A stretch of DNA of 64,000 nt from Artocarpus heterophyllus (GCA_025403435.1 CM046337.1:4905501-4969500), one strand, 5' to 3'; positions 47,384 to 58,504 are shown, counted from the stretch's first letter. Numbers and translations are program-made. The notes: generated by a model not told the origin, from the sequence alone.

Positions 47384-47856
47384 ATGGATTGCTTTTGTTG
47401 TGCTTTTTCCCCAAGAAAGAAGTACGACGTGTTTCTCAGCTTTAGAGGCGAGGATACGCGCGATAACTTCACCAGTCATCTTTTTGAAGCTTTGAATAGG
47501 AAGAAGATCAAATGTTACACAGATGAAACACTTGAAAGAGGAGACGATATTTCTTCTACAATTCTCCAAGCAATCAAGAAATCTAAAGTTTCAGTAATAA
47601 TTTTTTCAAAGGCTTATGCTTCTTCATCTTGGTGCTTAGATGAACTCGTCCAAATTCTAAAATGCAAGGAGAAAAATAGACAAATTGTTATACCAGTATT
47701 CTACGGTGTAGATCCATCAGATGTTCGGAGACAAGAGGGTAACTATGCACTCAAATTCAAGAGTAAGAAGAACGTTCATATTTGGAAAACTGCCTTGAAG
47801 AAAGCTGCCAATATATCAGGATGGCATTCTTGGTCAACCAGGTAATTAGAATATAT

Positions 47857-47890
<34 letters not shown>

Positions 47891-48151
47891 CATCAAACAA
47901 AAAAGAGTTTCTTATAATGTATACATAATGTGTATATATATCATAAAAGTACTTTATCAAATGAGTACTCTTGACTTGAAGGAAAAAGATGATAATAATA
48001 AAAGCACCTCAAACATGACTATTATGATATTTATGTAAATGATTCTTTCTTTGTAACAAGTCTTTATGAACTAATGTGTAAATCCAGGCCCGAATCAAAA
48101 TTGGTAGAGGCAATTGTTGAAGATGTTATGAAGAAATTGAATCGGCGTTAA
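47384..48151 (+). CDS. TIR-only (truncated TNL) gene, two exons
   Basis: Exon 1 (47384-47841) starts MDCFCCAFSPRKKYDVFLSF and ends at CCAG|GTAATT. Exon 2 (48088-48151) begins after ATCCAG, completes the Arg codon, reads PESKLVEAIVEDVMKKLNRR and stops at TAA 48149-48151. Together 522 nt, 173 residues, no internal stop. The TIR fold is complete except for a shortening near residues 120-130; the putative NADase Glu is at 87 in SSWCLDEL. TIR-only proteins are a known plant class that make nucleotide signals or amplify NLR responses. Homology to TNL linker sequence continues briefly past the stop in another frame, so this arose by truncation of a TNL. It is on the opposite strand from the other TNLs. 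Function is plausible but unproven. Confidence 0.7.
47861..47890. repeat. (TATG)n microsatellite in the intron of the TIR-only gene
   Basis: About seven TATG units just after the exon 1 donor; a likely length-polymorphic marker. Confidence 0.85.
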
Positions 48152-48348
48152 GTGATGACTTCATTTCAAGCAGTTGACCATGTAACTAATTGACGAGGTC
48201 GTTTTTCATATGAAATGATTTAGTAGAGCTAATTTTTGGTACTCTAGGCATCTAGGACATGTTGGTGTGAGCGAAAAAATAATTTGCTATTGCTAGCAAG
48301 TTTTGTATTCACTGCATGAAATTTTTTTATTTTTTCTTATTTGTATTC

Positions 48349-48353
48349 ACTAT
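48349..48353. repeat. Target-site duplication ACTAT, left copy
   Basis: ACTAT precedes the left LTR end and recurs at 50547-50551. Confidence 0.88.
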
Positions 48354-48693
48354 TGTTGACAAGATCACAGATAAGAACAAGAAGAACACTTACACGAACA
48401 ATGACTTACAGATTGTAACAATGAACTTGATTGATCAATTCATTATTTTGTCAAGAAAGACATAGAAAGCTCTTATTCACAGAAAACTTTGAGAATTACA
48501 AGAGATTATTCAAGACACCATCTCTCTCTCTCTACCTTTCTGTTTTTCCTTTCTATACAACTTTCTCTCTCTCTTCATTCGTTAATTCAGTTACAACTGA
48601 ACTTATTTATACATGACAATAACCGACCAGACTACTCAGAGTTAACTGACTTTCCTATTTACACTTCTATTGGGACTCACTCTGCATCTATCT
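48354..48693 (-). repeat. 3' LTR of Copia family D, 5'-truncated
   Basis: It aligns almost perfectly with 50167-50505; similarity stops at about 48693, inside ctctgcatct, so the LTR start is missing. A CT-rich repeat lies at 48523-48575. Confidence 0.9.
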
Positions 48694-49007
48694 ACAATAA
48701 GCCTTGCAGTGTTTTGTTGAACCTCTCTGCCAGTCCATTCTATTGTGGGGTCTTTTTCACTGAGAAATGTTTTGCTATGCCATTCTTTTTGCACATTTGG
48801 GCAAACTGATTAGTCCCAGGCATTATCAGTCCCTAGTTTCTTAACTTTCCTTCTTGTTTGTGTTTCCACTAGAGTCTTCCATTCCATGAACTTTGAGAAA
48901 ACATCATTCTTATTCTTTAACAAGTACAACCAGATCTTCCTTGAGTAATCATCTACAATTGAGATGAAGTATCTGGCTCCTCCATGGGATTCAGCTCTTA
49001 TAAGCCC
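48694..49007 (-). pseudogene. Integrase fragment of Copia family D
   Basis: Minus-strand pieces in shifting frames: a RYFISIVDDYSR-like segment near 48975, FMEWKTLVET near 48880 and a CKKNGIAKH-like end near 48780. Stops and frameshifts throughout. Confidence 0.65.
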
Positions 49008-49709
49008 CTAAAGATCTGAGTGGACATAATCAAAAACCCGTTTTGTTGTGTGTTTAGCCTTTGTGAATTTCAGTCTTATGGCCTTCCCCATCACACAATG
49101 TTCACAAAATTCCAAGGATTCTATCTTGTCTCCATATAGCAAGCCTTGTTTATATAATTCCTCCAGACCTTTTAAACTAACATGGCCCAACCTTTGATGC
49201 CATAATTTTGTCTTATCAACTGCATTTGTTATTGCATGAACTGATCCCCCTATTACAGCCTTGCCAATTAGTGAATATAGGCCATTTGTCCTAAGGCCCT
49301 TCATAACTACTAAGGAACCTTTACTCACCCTTAGACTATCACTTTCACACTGATACATGTAGCCTGCATGATCTAACATTCCCAATGAAATCAGGTTCCT
49401 TCTTAGTTCAGGAACATACCTGACATCTGATAAGATTCTCTCCATGCCATCTAATATTTTGATCCTTATTGTGCCTATGCCTATCACTTTGCACGCTTTG
49501 TTATTACCAAGCATAATAGTCCCCCTTTCACCACCTTGTAACGTTTCAAACCAGCTTTGATTAGGACACATGTGATAAGAGCAACCTGAATCCAAGATCC
49601 ATTCTTTGCTGGGATCTGGATTAGCCACAAGTAGAGTCCCAGCGCTCTTATAGCCTTCTTCAACATTTGCAAGGTCTCCAGGATTCTTCAATCTTTCTGT
49701 AGGCTTCAT
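49008..49709 (-). pseudogene. Protease and pre-integrase of Copia family D
   Basis: A 233-codon open stretch: protease EWILDSGCSYHMCPN, then VRYVPELRRNLISLGMLD, KLWHQRLGHVSLKGLEEL, CEHCVMGK and YVHSDL at the integrase start. The open frame joins upstream with the zinc knuckle. It is one segment of a broken polyprotein and not a separate gene. Confidence 0.85.
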
Positions 49710-50154
49710 CTTCCTTTCAGGGTAATCTCTTTTTAAATGACCTTCTTTATGACAAAGGAAACATTTTCTTTTAAACCTGGACTAGGATAATTTGCTTCTT
49801 GGCTTAAAATCCTTCTTTTCAAGTCTTCCCCTGACTGCAAGACCCTCAACAACACCATCTTCTTTCATCTCTCCATTTTTCTGCAACTCCTTCTAGTTTA
49901 AGGCAACCTTTACTCTGCCATTGTGAGAGTTTCTTTGCCATAGAGCATTGTATCAACAAAATGCTCACATCACTTTAGCAAGGAACTAAGAAGAATTATG
50001 GCCTGGTCTTCATCATCGATTTTCACATCAATGCTCTTAAACCCTAATGAACAAGCAATGCCTTCATCTTCAAGCACCATAGACTGAAATCATTGAAACC
50101 TGTGAATTTCTCCACTTCCAGTTTTGCCATTGCCATTCCTACCACGAACTAAGC
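49710..50154 (-). pseudogene. gag remnant of Copia family D
   Basis: A zinc knuckle (about 49725-49770) reads CFLCHKEGHFKRDY: the last Cys of CX2CX4HX4C is Tyr. A TAG stands a few codons upstream. Further upstream only short gag-like pieces are seen on the minus strand. Confidence 0.65.
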
Positions 50155-50166
50155 TCTAATACCACT
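50155..50166 (-). other. Primer-binding site of Copia family D
   Basis: Minus strand AGTGGTATTAGAGC directly follows the LTR; it differs at one base from the common initiator-Met form. Confidence 0.8.
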
Positions 50167-50546
50167 TGTTGACAAGATCACAGATCAAGAACAAGAAGAA
50201 CACTTACACGAACAATGAATTACAGAGTGTAACAATGAACTTGATTGATCAATTCATTATTTTGTCAAGAAAGACATAGAAAGCTCTTATTCACAGCAAG
50301 CTTTGAGAATTACAAGAGATTATTCAAGACGCCATCTCTCTCTTTCTCTACCTTTCTGTTTTTCCTTTCTATAGAACTTTCTCTCTCTCTTCATCGTTAA
50401 TTCTGTTACAACTGAACTTATTTATACAAGACAATAACCGACCAGACTACTCAGAGTTAACCAACTTTCCTATTGATACTTATATTGGACTCACTCTGCA
50501 TCTGGGCCTTTTTGGGCCTTAATATTGAACCACTGGATTACTAACA
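50167..50546 (-). repeat. 5' LTR of Copia family D
   Basis: 380 bp, TGTTAGT..GTCAACA on the minus strand, with ACTAT at 50547-50551 outside. Near the start it has AAGGCCCAAAAAGGCCC, absent from the truncated other copy. Confidence 0.9.
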
Positions 50547-50551
50547 ACTAT

Positions 50552-52633
50552 ATTACACGTCAAGGTCTAATTATAGTTTTTAATTTTTGCTAAAGATATC
50601 AGAATTACTGTTATTTGAACACTTATCAAGATCCAAAAAATTTAAGTCATATGCCCCAATATGCACCATGTCTCACCATAATTCCTCCCTCGTATGTTGT
50701 TGGCAGACATGCACACAACGGAAGAATCTTTTCTTCTCCTTTTTTTTTTTAATTTTTAAAGAAAGAATTTGAGATGCCCAAGGCCTACAACCTGTGTAGA
50801 AAATGGAGAGAGCATAAAAGGGTGAAATTTTCATGTTTTCTTATTGTACTTGTTATAAAAGGGTGAAATTTTCATGTTTTCTTATTCAATTCTATCAACA
50901 TTGCTTCTTCTTTTTTTCATGTTTTTGTACTTGTATGCGTTCACAGTTTTCTTATTGTAGGGAAAACATATCCAGTTAGAAAATTCGGGCATGCTTGAAT
51001 TCGCAAGTTCTCAAAGCTGCTAAAGAGAAAATGATATCCCGTCAAGATTACAAATGTCTTGGAACCAAAACAAATGTGATTGACGCCACCAGAAAATATG
51101 TATCACTGCATTAACGCCTTATGCAACAACGCACTTAAAATATAAACGAACAACTTATTAAGAGGTCTGATTTGGCCAGCATGTTAAAAAAGAAAATCAC
51201 AAAGCTTATAAGGAGCCAAAAATTTAAAACGTTACTTATTGAGAATGAGATTTCAAAATGCAATTCTGTTGACTGATAGGATTCATCACAACTGGCGGTG
51301 AGGTTAAGCCTGAAATTTCTTTACTGTTTGAAAACATCCTGTGTCGTATGCGCTATCTGATTGCCAAATCAAAAACTATAAGATTATTAACACCAATAGC
51401 TCTTAAACTTTGGAGTTTCCTCCATTTTGCCCCAACTTTAAAAATCACTACTTTATCTTTTTAACTTTTAAAAGTTCTCACTTTGCTCATTCCATCTCTT
51501 TTTCTTTTGTTAAAAGAAACTGAATTTTGGATCATGTGACTTGCACATGAGACACTTTAAAGATAAAAGAGTGATTTCAGATCTTCGTCTTTGAATCCTT
51601 TCCGAAATAACTTCACCCTCAACTTCTTCGGATTCAGAACTATCCACCCAAACTACATCTTCATCTGACAAGTCTAATTCATTACCATCTCTTGCTCATC
51701 TACCTCTTCATCCTTTTCTTCTCAAAGATCATAATAACTAACTCACCAGCAGCCACCATCAAAGGAACCAACTTTTCATATCTTCTTGTTTCAAATATTT
51801 ATTCATCTAAGTTAAAAAAATAAAAAGTAAAATTATGACTCCTACAGTTGCCAACCCACTTATTGAGTCCTTAATCTTTTTCACTTCTAAAATTCATTTA
51901 TGCAAAGAATCCATAAGTTAAGAATCACATCATCAGAAACGTTTAGTTGAATTTGAGCATAATAAATCAAAATCAGGTTATCCAAATCCTCAACCTCTTT
52001 TCCTTGTCTCTGCACTTTTCCATAATGCAGACATTTTGTGTTTTTTTGATGCCGAGTCATTCAGTATGAGGCCAGCGATAACACATACCTACATACTAGT
52101 AGATAGAGCCATGAAGGATAGATTTAGAGAAAAGCTTTTTTTTTTTTTGGCTATCTCTTCAATTCTTTTAAATAAATTTCTTCCTTTACATTTTTTCCTC
52201 ATTATCGTTCACATTAATTAATATCTGTTTCAAGATTATTTGGTAACCAAAACAATAAGCGTCCTCTGCAATTTTTTATCTTTTAAAAAGGGAATTTTTC
52301 TCTATATACCCAGCTTCGTTCATTCATTTTGATTGAAACTCTGTATATGAAAACAATGGGAAACTGTAAAGAAAGCTGAAAAAAAAGTGATTTATCAAAA
52401 CGGAAAGATGAAGAAGATGGGTTTAGTTGTGCTATGCTAAAACCCAACTCTCGATTACGTAAATTGTGAGCCTGACATTTTATTGCTCTTCTGTCCTTTA
52501 CCCTACGATTGACCACTATCAATAGTGTGTATAGAATGCACACTGCGTATCTTCTCCCTTATTTTCGGTATTTTTTGCTCATGCAACAAATATACCATAT
52601 TATATAACAGATATTTACTTCTTCTTTTTTTGC
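50552..52633. other. Spacer with an inverted TNL-distal segment and weak relics
   Basis: 50640-50790, read on the minus strand, aligns with the distal TNL segments at 9275-9440 and 14945-15070 (shared gcatctcaaattc, agaaaagattctt and gccaacaacat). 50815-50896 holds two copies of a taaaagggtgaaattttcat unit at 41-bp spacing. 51590-51760, minus strand, encodes an acidic run (SDEDVVWVDSSESEEVEGEV) that could be a transposase or other protein relic. No intact gene. Confidence 0.5.
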
Positions 52634-53117
52634 AGGAACGTGGTTATCCACTGAGAAATCTTGATTAACAGTTTCCAACAATGAAAGTTCCCTCTTCAAA
52701 ACTGATTGGTTTTGGGACACATATTTGTTAGAAGCAGTTTCTAAACAGCCCATAATTATGGCAATCCGTATAGGCGAGGCCTTTCGCAGGTGGACGACGG
52801 ACCCGAAAGTATTTATACTTTACTCTTCTCTAATTAATTAACTTATGATTTTTTCTTCACTAATTAATTAACTTGAATTGCAGGAGGTATATACGAAATC
52901 ATGGGAGACTGAGTATAGCACACGCCAGCGTAATAAAATTTCAAATCAGTCGGGGATAGTGGTTGGATACGACACTGATCCATACGGGGTGCCATATTGG
53001 ATTGTTAAGAACTCTTGGGGCCATGGGTGGGCTGATGGCGGTTATTGCAAGATATCCAGATCTAAGAATTCATATATACCTTATCAAGTTATCGTTTTTT
53101 ATTCCGGAGAGAATTAG
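52634..53117 (+). pseudogene. Papain-like cysteine protease C-terminal fragment
   Basis: Exon piece 1 (about 52695-52800) reads LLEAVSKQPIIMAIRIGEAF; exon piece 2 (about 52884-53117) reads VYTKSWETE..GIVVGYDTDPYGVPYWIVKNSWGHGWADGGYCKISR and ends at a stop. This is the second half of a papain-family protease: the Asn of NSWG is present, but the usual His before VVGY is missing (NQSGIVVGY) and the Cys of the YTG-C segment is replaced. The catalytic Cys half is absent. Not an active enzyme. Confidence 0.75.
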
Positions 53118-53691
53118 GAAACGTTAGTCGAGACCTCTCATGTTGTGTTTAAACTTATTTACACTTTCGAATATGTTTGTGGCGATTCCAATTTGGATGC
53201 CTTTTACTTTGGTACATGGTACTGACTTTCTTTGCGCCATGCGGAGTATGTAATGAAGTGAAATGTGTTTCTTGTTTAGAGCCCTTTTATGAACTGAATT
53301 ATGAACTAATTTTTTCTATTATCTCTGTTAATGAACTGAATTCTATTTTCTCGGTTAATGAACTGAATTATGCTACTTGTTTAGAGATTTTTTTTGAATG
53401 TCAAATTAAATTTCCACATTGTATTTTGATAGACTATTTCCTTACTTTTAAATCCTTATTAAATCTTTCTCTCCGTTAATTAGTGAAACGGAAAAATTGA
53501 AATGAAGTGACAAAATTACCCTTAAAGAAAAATGAAACACAAAGTTGTCCTTAATCAATATGAAAATAAAAGAAAAATCAAAATAAAATAGTACCAAATT
53601 TAATTTTATTCTTTTTTTGCTATTATGTTAAATTTGAAAATTATAATAAATAGGTCAATTGTTAATCATTAGAAGTAAATATTACATTTAT
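53118..53691. other. Spacer
   Basis: AT-rich. 53290-53390 holds imperfect repeats of a gaactgaattNt unit. No gene seen. Confidence 0.55.
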
Positions 53692-54710
53692 ACGTTTCCC
53701 ACGGAACTATAGGCTTTGTCACAAAATGTCCCTTTAACTTTAATTTTTAATTTTTCCCCCTTAACTTTATATATCTTGCAAGCATTCCCCATCTGATGTT
53801 TCATGGAAAATATTACGTGTATTGCAAAAATTCCCTCTCGATTATAAGCTTTGTTGCAATGTGTCCGTTGAATTTAAAAATTCTTACAATTTTTTTCAAA
53901 ATGAGGCACTCATAATTTTTTAGGAGTTTTAGTGCCCATTTTATTTTCCAATTCTTTTATTTTTATGCAAAATCCTAAACTGAGGTTTGTATTCCTCTTA
54001 CTCGAAGGAAAAAAAAAAAAAGAATTCACACTGCCTATGATGACTACAGTGTAAGAAAACTAAGGATCTGTAACATTATCTTTTATTTATTAATTGTAAT
54101 CTATGATAATTTAGACATTGGAAACTTCTTACTCTTTCTACTGCAGTTAGAACATTTCGTGCTTTGGTTATTTTTGTTGGCCGCCATTAATGAACCATCC
54201 AAGTTCCTTAAGTAAAGCACCTGAAGGAAATAGTGAAGTAATTGTTTACTCAATTGTTCATGGACACCTTATTTGTGTGACACGTATTATTTTTCTTAAA
54301 AAATTTTTATGTTACGTTCCTTCACCTATGCCAAAATTTTCTTCTTTTTTTTTTTTTCCTTCACGTAAGGGGACCGTCAATTTAGGATTTTGCTTTAAAA
54401 TTAAAAGAATTGGAGAATAAAATGGACGGTAAGCCTCCTAAAAAATTTTAAATACCTCATTTTTCATCAACAACAGAAAATTTGCAAATATTTTAAAGCC
54501 TTTTTTTATTGGGGGTGGACGTTGTTATAAGGTCAATAATTGAGGGAAAATTTTTCTAATTTATATAACGTTTTCCATTAACAATTTGACAAAATGGAAA
54601 AACTTGCAACATTCCTGAAGTTCAAGGGAAAAAAAATTTAAAAATCAAAATTTGGGGGTATTTTGTGATAAGGCTTATAGTTTGAGGGGGAAACGTGTAA
54701 TTAGTCTAAG
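53692..54710. mobile_element. Foldback (long inverted repeat) element
   Basis: The left arm from 53692 (acgtttcccacggaactata, ggctttgtcacaaaatgtcc) matches the right arm read in reverse complement from about 54706 (acgtttccccctcaaactat, aagccttatcacaaaatacc). Similarity continues inward with gaps (ttgcaagcattcc versus ttgcaacattcc type blocks). About 1 kb, no transposase; possibly a non-autonomous Mutator-like element. The target duplication is not clear. Confidence 0.6.
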
Positions 54711-56158
54711 ATTCATAAATAAAAAGTTAGTAACTTGTAAGATTGTCTTCCACTGATAGGGAAATAATATTCATTAAATTAATTGAGACGATTCATGACT
54801 CGTGGTAAAAATTTGGAGGTCCTCAAGCTTACCGAATGTCTTTATAAATTAACTCATATGGGCAATTACAAAGCTATACTTTCATTAGCTAAATTAAGAT
54901 ATTTTCTTTCAAAGCCTCTTTAAATAGGATTCAGCCTACGGAGCAAGCAAAACTCAAAATAATATGTGAATCAAAGAGCAACTCCACACTACAATTAGAG
55001 CAAAATTAATTGTTTTTGCTACTCACATTATTAGTAAATTTTATATTTTGCTTCAATACTTCATGTCAACATTAAAAGATTTCTTAGGTTAGTAGTGGAA
55101 TATTGGCGAACCTCACCCCGCACATACACATATACAGTGCCCAATATATAAGTTCAGGACCAAAAAGCTTCCAAATAAGCAAAATGCATATCATATTCAT
55201 ATTAATAATTCTTAATCAACATCCAACTTATCCATAAAGTTTACTCTTCAACAAGGAGTACACTAGGCATAACATAATAATTATATTTGCGGGAGCATAT
55301 GATATAAAGCTACAGAAGGTGTGAGAAAATCCTCCTACATTTACCCCTGTACTATTTGATAATCTAAAAAGTATACATCATATTTTTAATAGGGTATTTG
55401 AGAGAATAGTTTAAACCATCATTTTGAGTTTGAAACTGTAACATGTGAGAACTTTATTCTATAACTTTTTATTACAACATACGAGAGCTTTATACGGTTC
55501 ACAGTTCAAACTATTAATTTAAACTACTTTTCCAAACACCCTATAGATATTCTAAAAATATGCCAAAGCTTTTCCAAAGTAGTAAAATATAACTCTTTAA
55601 TTGGCTATATTTCTTAAAATGGCAAAAATGTCCTTGACAATCTAAACATTATTTTAAATATTAACTCATAATTAAAATTGAGAAAGAAAAAATAAAACGT
55701 ATTCAATAAAGTAAACTACATTTTCTTCAAATACATATCTATAACTTGACAGGTCAGATTGGTCTATCTCTACAAAGAATTTGCATTCTTGTGATGTCTA
55801 TACATGGCTTGTCAAATTTGAACTTATTAGACCAGCCAAACCCTATATTAGGTCTTTCTCCGTTGCCATCCAAATGCACTAGCCCCTTTTTTCTTGATTT
55901 TATTTACTTTTATAGCTATTCATTTCAAAAAACTAAATAATTAATGACTAAAATAAAAAGTAAATTGTAACTATTAAGGTTGTTTTGATATTTAAAAAAT
56001 TTTGACTGCTTAAAGCTTCATTTTTCTTTTAACTTTCTTAAACGCAAGGGATATCTTTTGGATAATTTAAAAATGTAGGGGATACTTTTTAGATTATCAA
56101 AAACATAGGGCAAAAGCCAAATTTAACTAAAACTTAGGGGTGTTTTTTGGATTTTTTT
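54711..56158. other. Gene-free AT-rich interval
   Basis: No gene or full element recognised. 55990-56160 contains two related phrases about tttttggataattt and ttttagattatcaa, a style seen in the inverted-repeat element to the left, so a further relic is possible. Confidence 0.5.
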
Positions 56159-56400
56159 CTAAGATGGGACCGTAGCCCGCTGTGCTTTAGAAGTATTGTT
56201 GATCTTTAGGCCATTCATCAATTCGACATACCAATTAAGAATTTCTGGTTCTGTCTCAGTCTCGATCATGGCTTCATATACAATTAAGTTTCTTATTATA
56301 ACCTCAAAGTTGGCATTTATTTTGATGTCTGGAAGGTAAAAGGAGACTGTTTCGGTCAAAATTGATGTCTGTGATGTGATCAGCAACACAAATTCACTCC
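56159..56400 (-). pseudogene. DUF247 (UPF0481) protein fragment
   Basis: The minus strand reads SFYLPDIKINANFEVIIRNL, VYEA, then LNWYVELMNGLKIN: the LPxIxI...E..LRNLxxYE motif and following tract of plant DUF247 proteins. Full family members are about 400-500 residues; here about 75 remain, with no start or membrane tail. Placed 270 bp downstream (in its own sense) of an orphan TNL promoter. Confidence 0.6.
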
Positions 56401-56427
56401 AGCTTTATGTATTTCCGACGCTCTGGG

Positions 56428-56571
56428 AATGAATACTTTCTTTTCAGGTGGGAGATGAGATAAAAGGATAGTGACAGAAAAGTCGCCAGAACTGGGAGAA
56501 GTAGCAAAAGCGGCAGAGCGGGAGTAAACAAAATGAATACTTTCTTTTCAGGTGGGAGATGAGATAAGAGG
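56428..56571. repeat. 40-bp direct repeats spaced 104 bp
   Basis: aatgaatactttcttttcag plus about 20 further bases occurs at 56428-56467 and 56532-56571. It lies between the DUF247 fragment and the orphan promoter. Confidence 0.85.
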
Positions 56572-56659
56572 AGTGGAGATTTGCGAATGAGCGATTCGAG
56601 CAGAAAGAGTCGTTGGTTGCAGTCGTAAACGATAACAACTTTTACGTCGTTTTCCTCAT

Positions 56660-56930
56660 AGTTTATTACTTCTAAATTAATCAGAAACTAATATTGATAA
56701 CTGGAAACTGTTGTGGGAGAGAGATGGCTAAAAGCAAAGGGGGATAAACTGATCAAAAGAAAATGAACGCAAATTTCCCAACTTCAGTAGTCAACAAGTC
56801 AACAAGTTAAAGTAGTACAGCCTTGTGTTGAAATTGGCTGCTCGTAATATTCCATAAAGCTTTTGGAATCAGTAGTACCACCTAACATGAACTGTGTGGC
56901 CGTTACGCGTTTTGAGTTGCCAATGCGGTT
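56660..56930 (-). promoter_or_regulatory. Orphan TNL promoter / 5' UTR
   Basis: It aligns with the TNL1 and TNL2 upstream regions: cagaaactaatatt, aaactgatcaaaagaaaatg, agtagtacagccttgtgttg and atcagtagtacc blocks. TTGAC on the minus strand at 56790-56794 and 56798-56802. Homology ends at about 56660, where the 5' UTR would be, and no TIR exon follows. Confidence 0.7.
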
Positions 56931-57479
56931 GGTCAAAGTAGTACATTTTGTCGTTTGTGGTGTTGTTTACTTGTCTTTTCACTCGTCTATTGTGGTGTCA
57001 TTTGATTCGTTTCGTTGCTTTTTTAGGTAATGTAGTTGTTTTTTAAATTTCGTGTCGTTTTTTTTTTTATTTTTCTTTGTTCTCGTCGTCTTTTGCGTTG
57101 TCCTTTACTCTGTTGTCGTTTAATAAGCACATGGCTTTTACCATTGTCTTTTTTACATCTCTAAACGAGAACTTAATCTTCCAAAGCTTTTGTAGAGATT
57201 TGACTCGTAGGACGATGTACTTTTCTCTCATTGTAATGAATTCTGAATTCAGGCATGAACCGGAAAGGAAAGTAATGGGAAAAGCCATGAGATAGAAAAT
57301 TAAAGAAGAGAAATTAGGATGAGCGATTTCCTTTTTTGGTGCAATGAGAAAAGTCTTTTTTTTTTTTTAACCGAGTTAAAATCATCCCAAAAAAAATGAA
57401 AATCATAAGAATATAATTACTAAAATGCCAATTTACTTAATAATGAAATTAATATCAAAGGGTGCAAAGATGGATAGTC
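56931..57479. other. Spacer between orphan promoter and TNL4 3' flank
   Basis: T-rich, with repeated gtcgtttNtgg-like words near 56950-57070. Short frames on both strands of 57067-57295 are shadows of each other. No gene called. Confidence 0.5.
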
Positions 57480-57576
57480 AGGACCATTACAAATGACGTT
57501 CGAAAGCCAAGTGGGCAAACTCAGAGAGCCAAAATAGCATCTACAAACAGAAAACAGGCCTGGTATATGCTCAAGA
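57480..57576 (-). other. 3' flank of a further TNL gene (TNL4)
   Basis: It ends with tggtatatgctcaaga, the phrase found just after the stop codons of TNL1 (2036-2055) and TNL2 (10180-10195), and is cut there by the Copia LTR. The gene body should resume to the right of the element, beyond 64000. Confidence 0.6.
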
Positions 57577-58040
57577 TGTTGGATCAAAATCCAATTATGA
57601 GCCAATATATTAAATAAATATGAATTAAATGCTATCAATAAGGTTGTCCAATTAAAAGTGATCAATTTAGGTTTCGGGCTTTTAATGCATCATTAAGTGT
57701 GAGCCTCTTATGTGTAGAGACCAAAATATAATTACTAATTTTATGATGGGCTAAATTGATAATTAAGGATAATTGCTAGGGTTTAGCAATTATATAAAGG
57801 GATTGTGGTCCCCAAGTCAGTACGTACATTATTTTTCTGTTACCCATCTACAGAGAGATTACAGAGCATTCTGATAGGGAGGATTTACGTACCAGACTTG
57901 GAAGATTCTCAACCAAAAGACTCAAGAATCACATTCAATCTATGGATTCAGGTTAGCTTCCGCATCTTATTAATATTCTTGATGATTTGACATGAACGAT
58001 CTTAGGTGATGATGGTTTTCATCACAATTTTATTCTAACA
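57577..58040 (+). repeat. 5' LTR of Copia family B
   Basis: 464 bp, TGTTGG..TTCTAACA, alignable end to end with 1447-1910. Flanked on the left by CAAGA (57572-57576), the expected target duplication. Confidence 0.9.
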
Positions 58041-58041
58041 A

Positions 58042-58055
58042 GTGGTATCTAGAGC
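58042..58055 (+). other. Primer-binding site of Copia family B
   Basis: GTGGTATCTAGAGCC, two to four bases after the LTR; like the initiator-Met form with one extra base. Confidence 0.75.
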
Positions 58056-58504
58056 CTCTTCATATTGAATCATTGAGAATCAATAATTTTCTATATGTGA
58101 TTCTCATTAAAAATTTTCAAATTTAAGAACAATTGTTTGAATTTTTGGTTGAATACAATTCGGTTCTTCAAGAAACAATTTTTTTTTTATATGCAAAGGG
58201 AACGTGTATAACAATTCCGGTTGCAAAAGGATTTGTTTTAACATACATACACATATATAATATATATATCCTGGTTGAATATATATTTGGTTGTTTATGC
58301 TTTTCTGAAGGATTCGTTTTATATCGATTCAGTGGTTTGCATCAGGTGATTTTTTTTTTTTTAATATTGTCAAGTACGGCATCACATCTGCCGAAAAGTG
58401 AAGAAAAATAATAATAATAAAAAAATGTTTTAACGTTTTGCTTCATTACTTGCTATATATATATATGTATGTATGTATGTATTCGGGATTGAATGGATTC
58501 AGGT

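Larger units (their letters stand above)
48354..50546 (-). mobile_element. Internally deleted Copia element (family D)
   Basis: A 2193-bp insertion with a perfect 5-bp duplication ACTAT. On the minus strand: 5' LTR (50167-50546), primer-binding site, degenerate gag with zinc knuckle, protease, pre-integrase and a broken piece of integrase, then directly the 3' LTR. Reverse transcriptase, RNase H and about the first 40 bases of the 3' LTR are gone in one deletion. It lies just downstream of the TIR-only gene. Confidence 0.9.

Noticed and set aside
10229..48151. TNL2 and the TIR-only gene as a head-to-head NLR pair
   Set aside because: They are 33 kb apart with retrotransposons and a broken TNL between them; no shared promoter.
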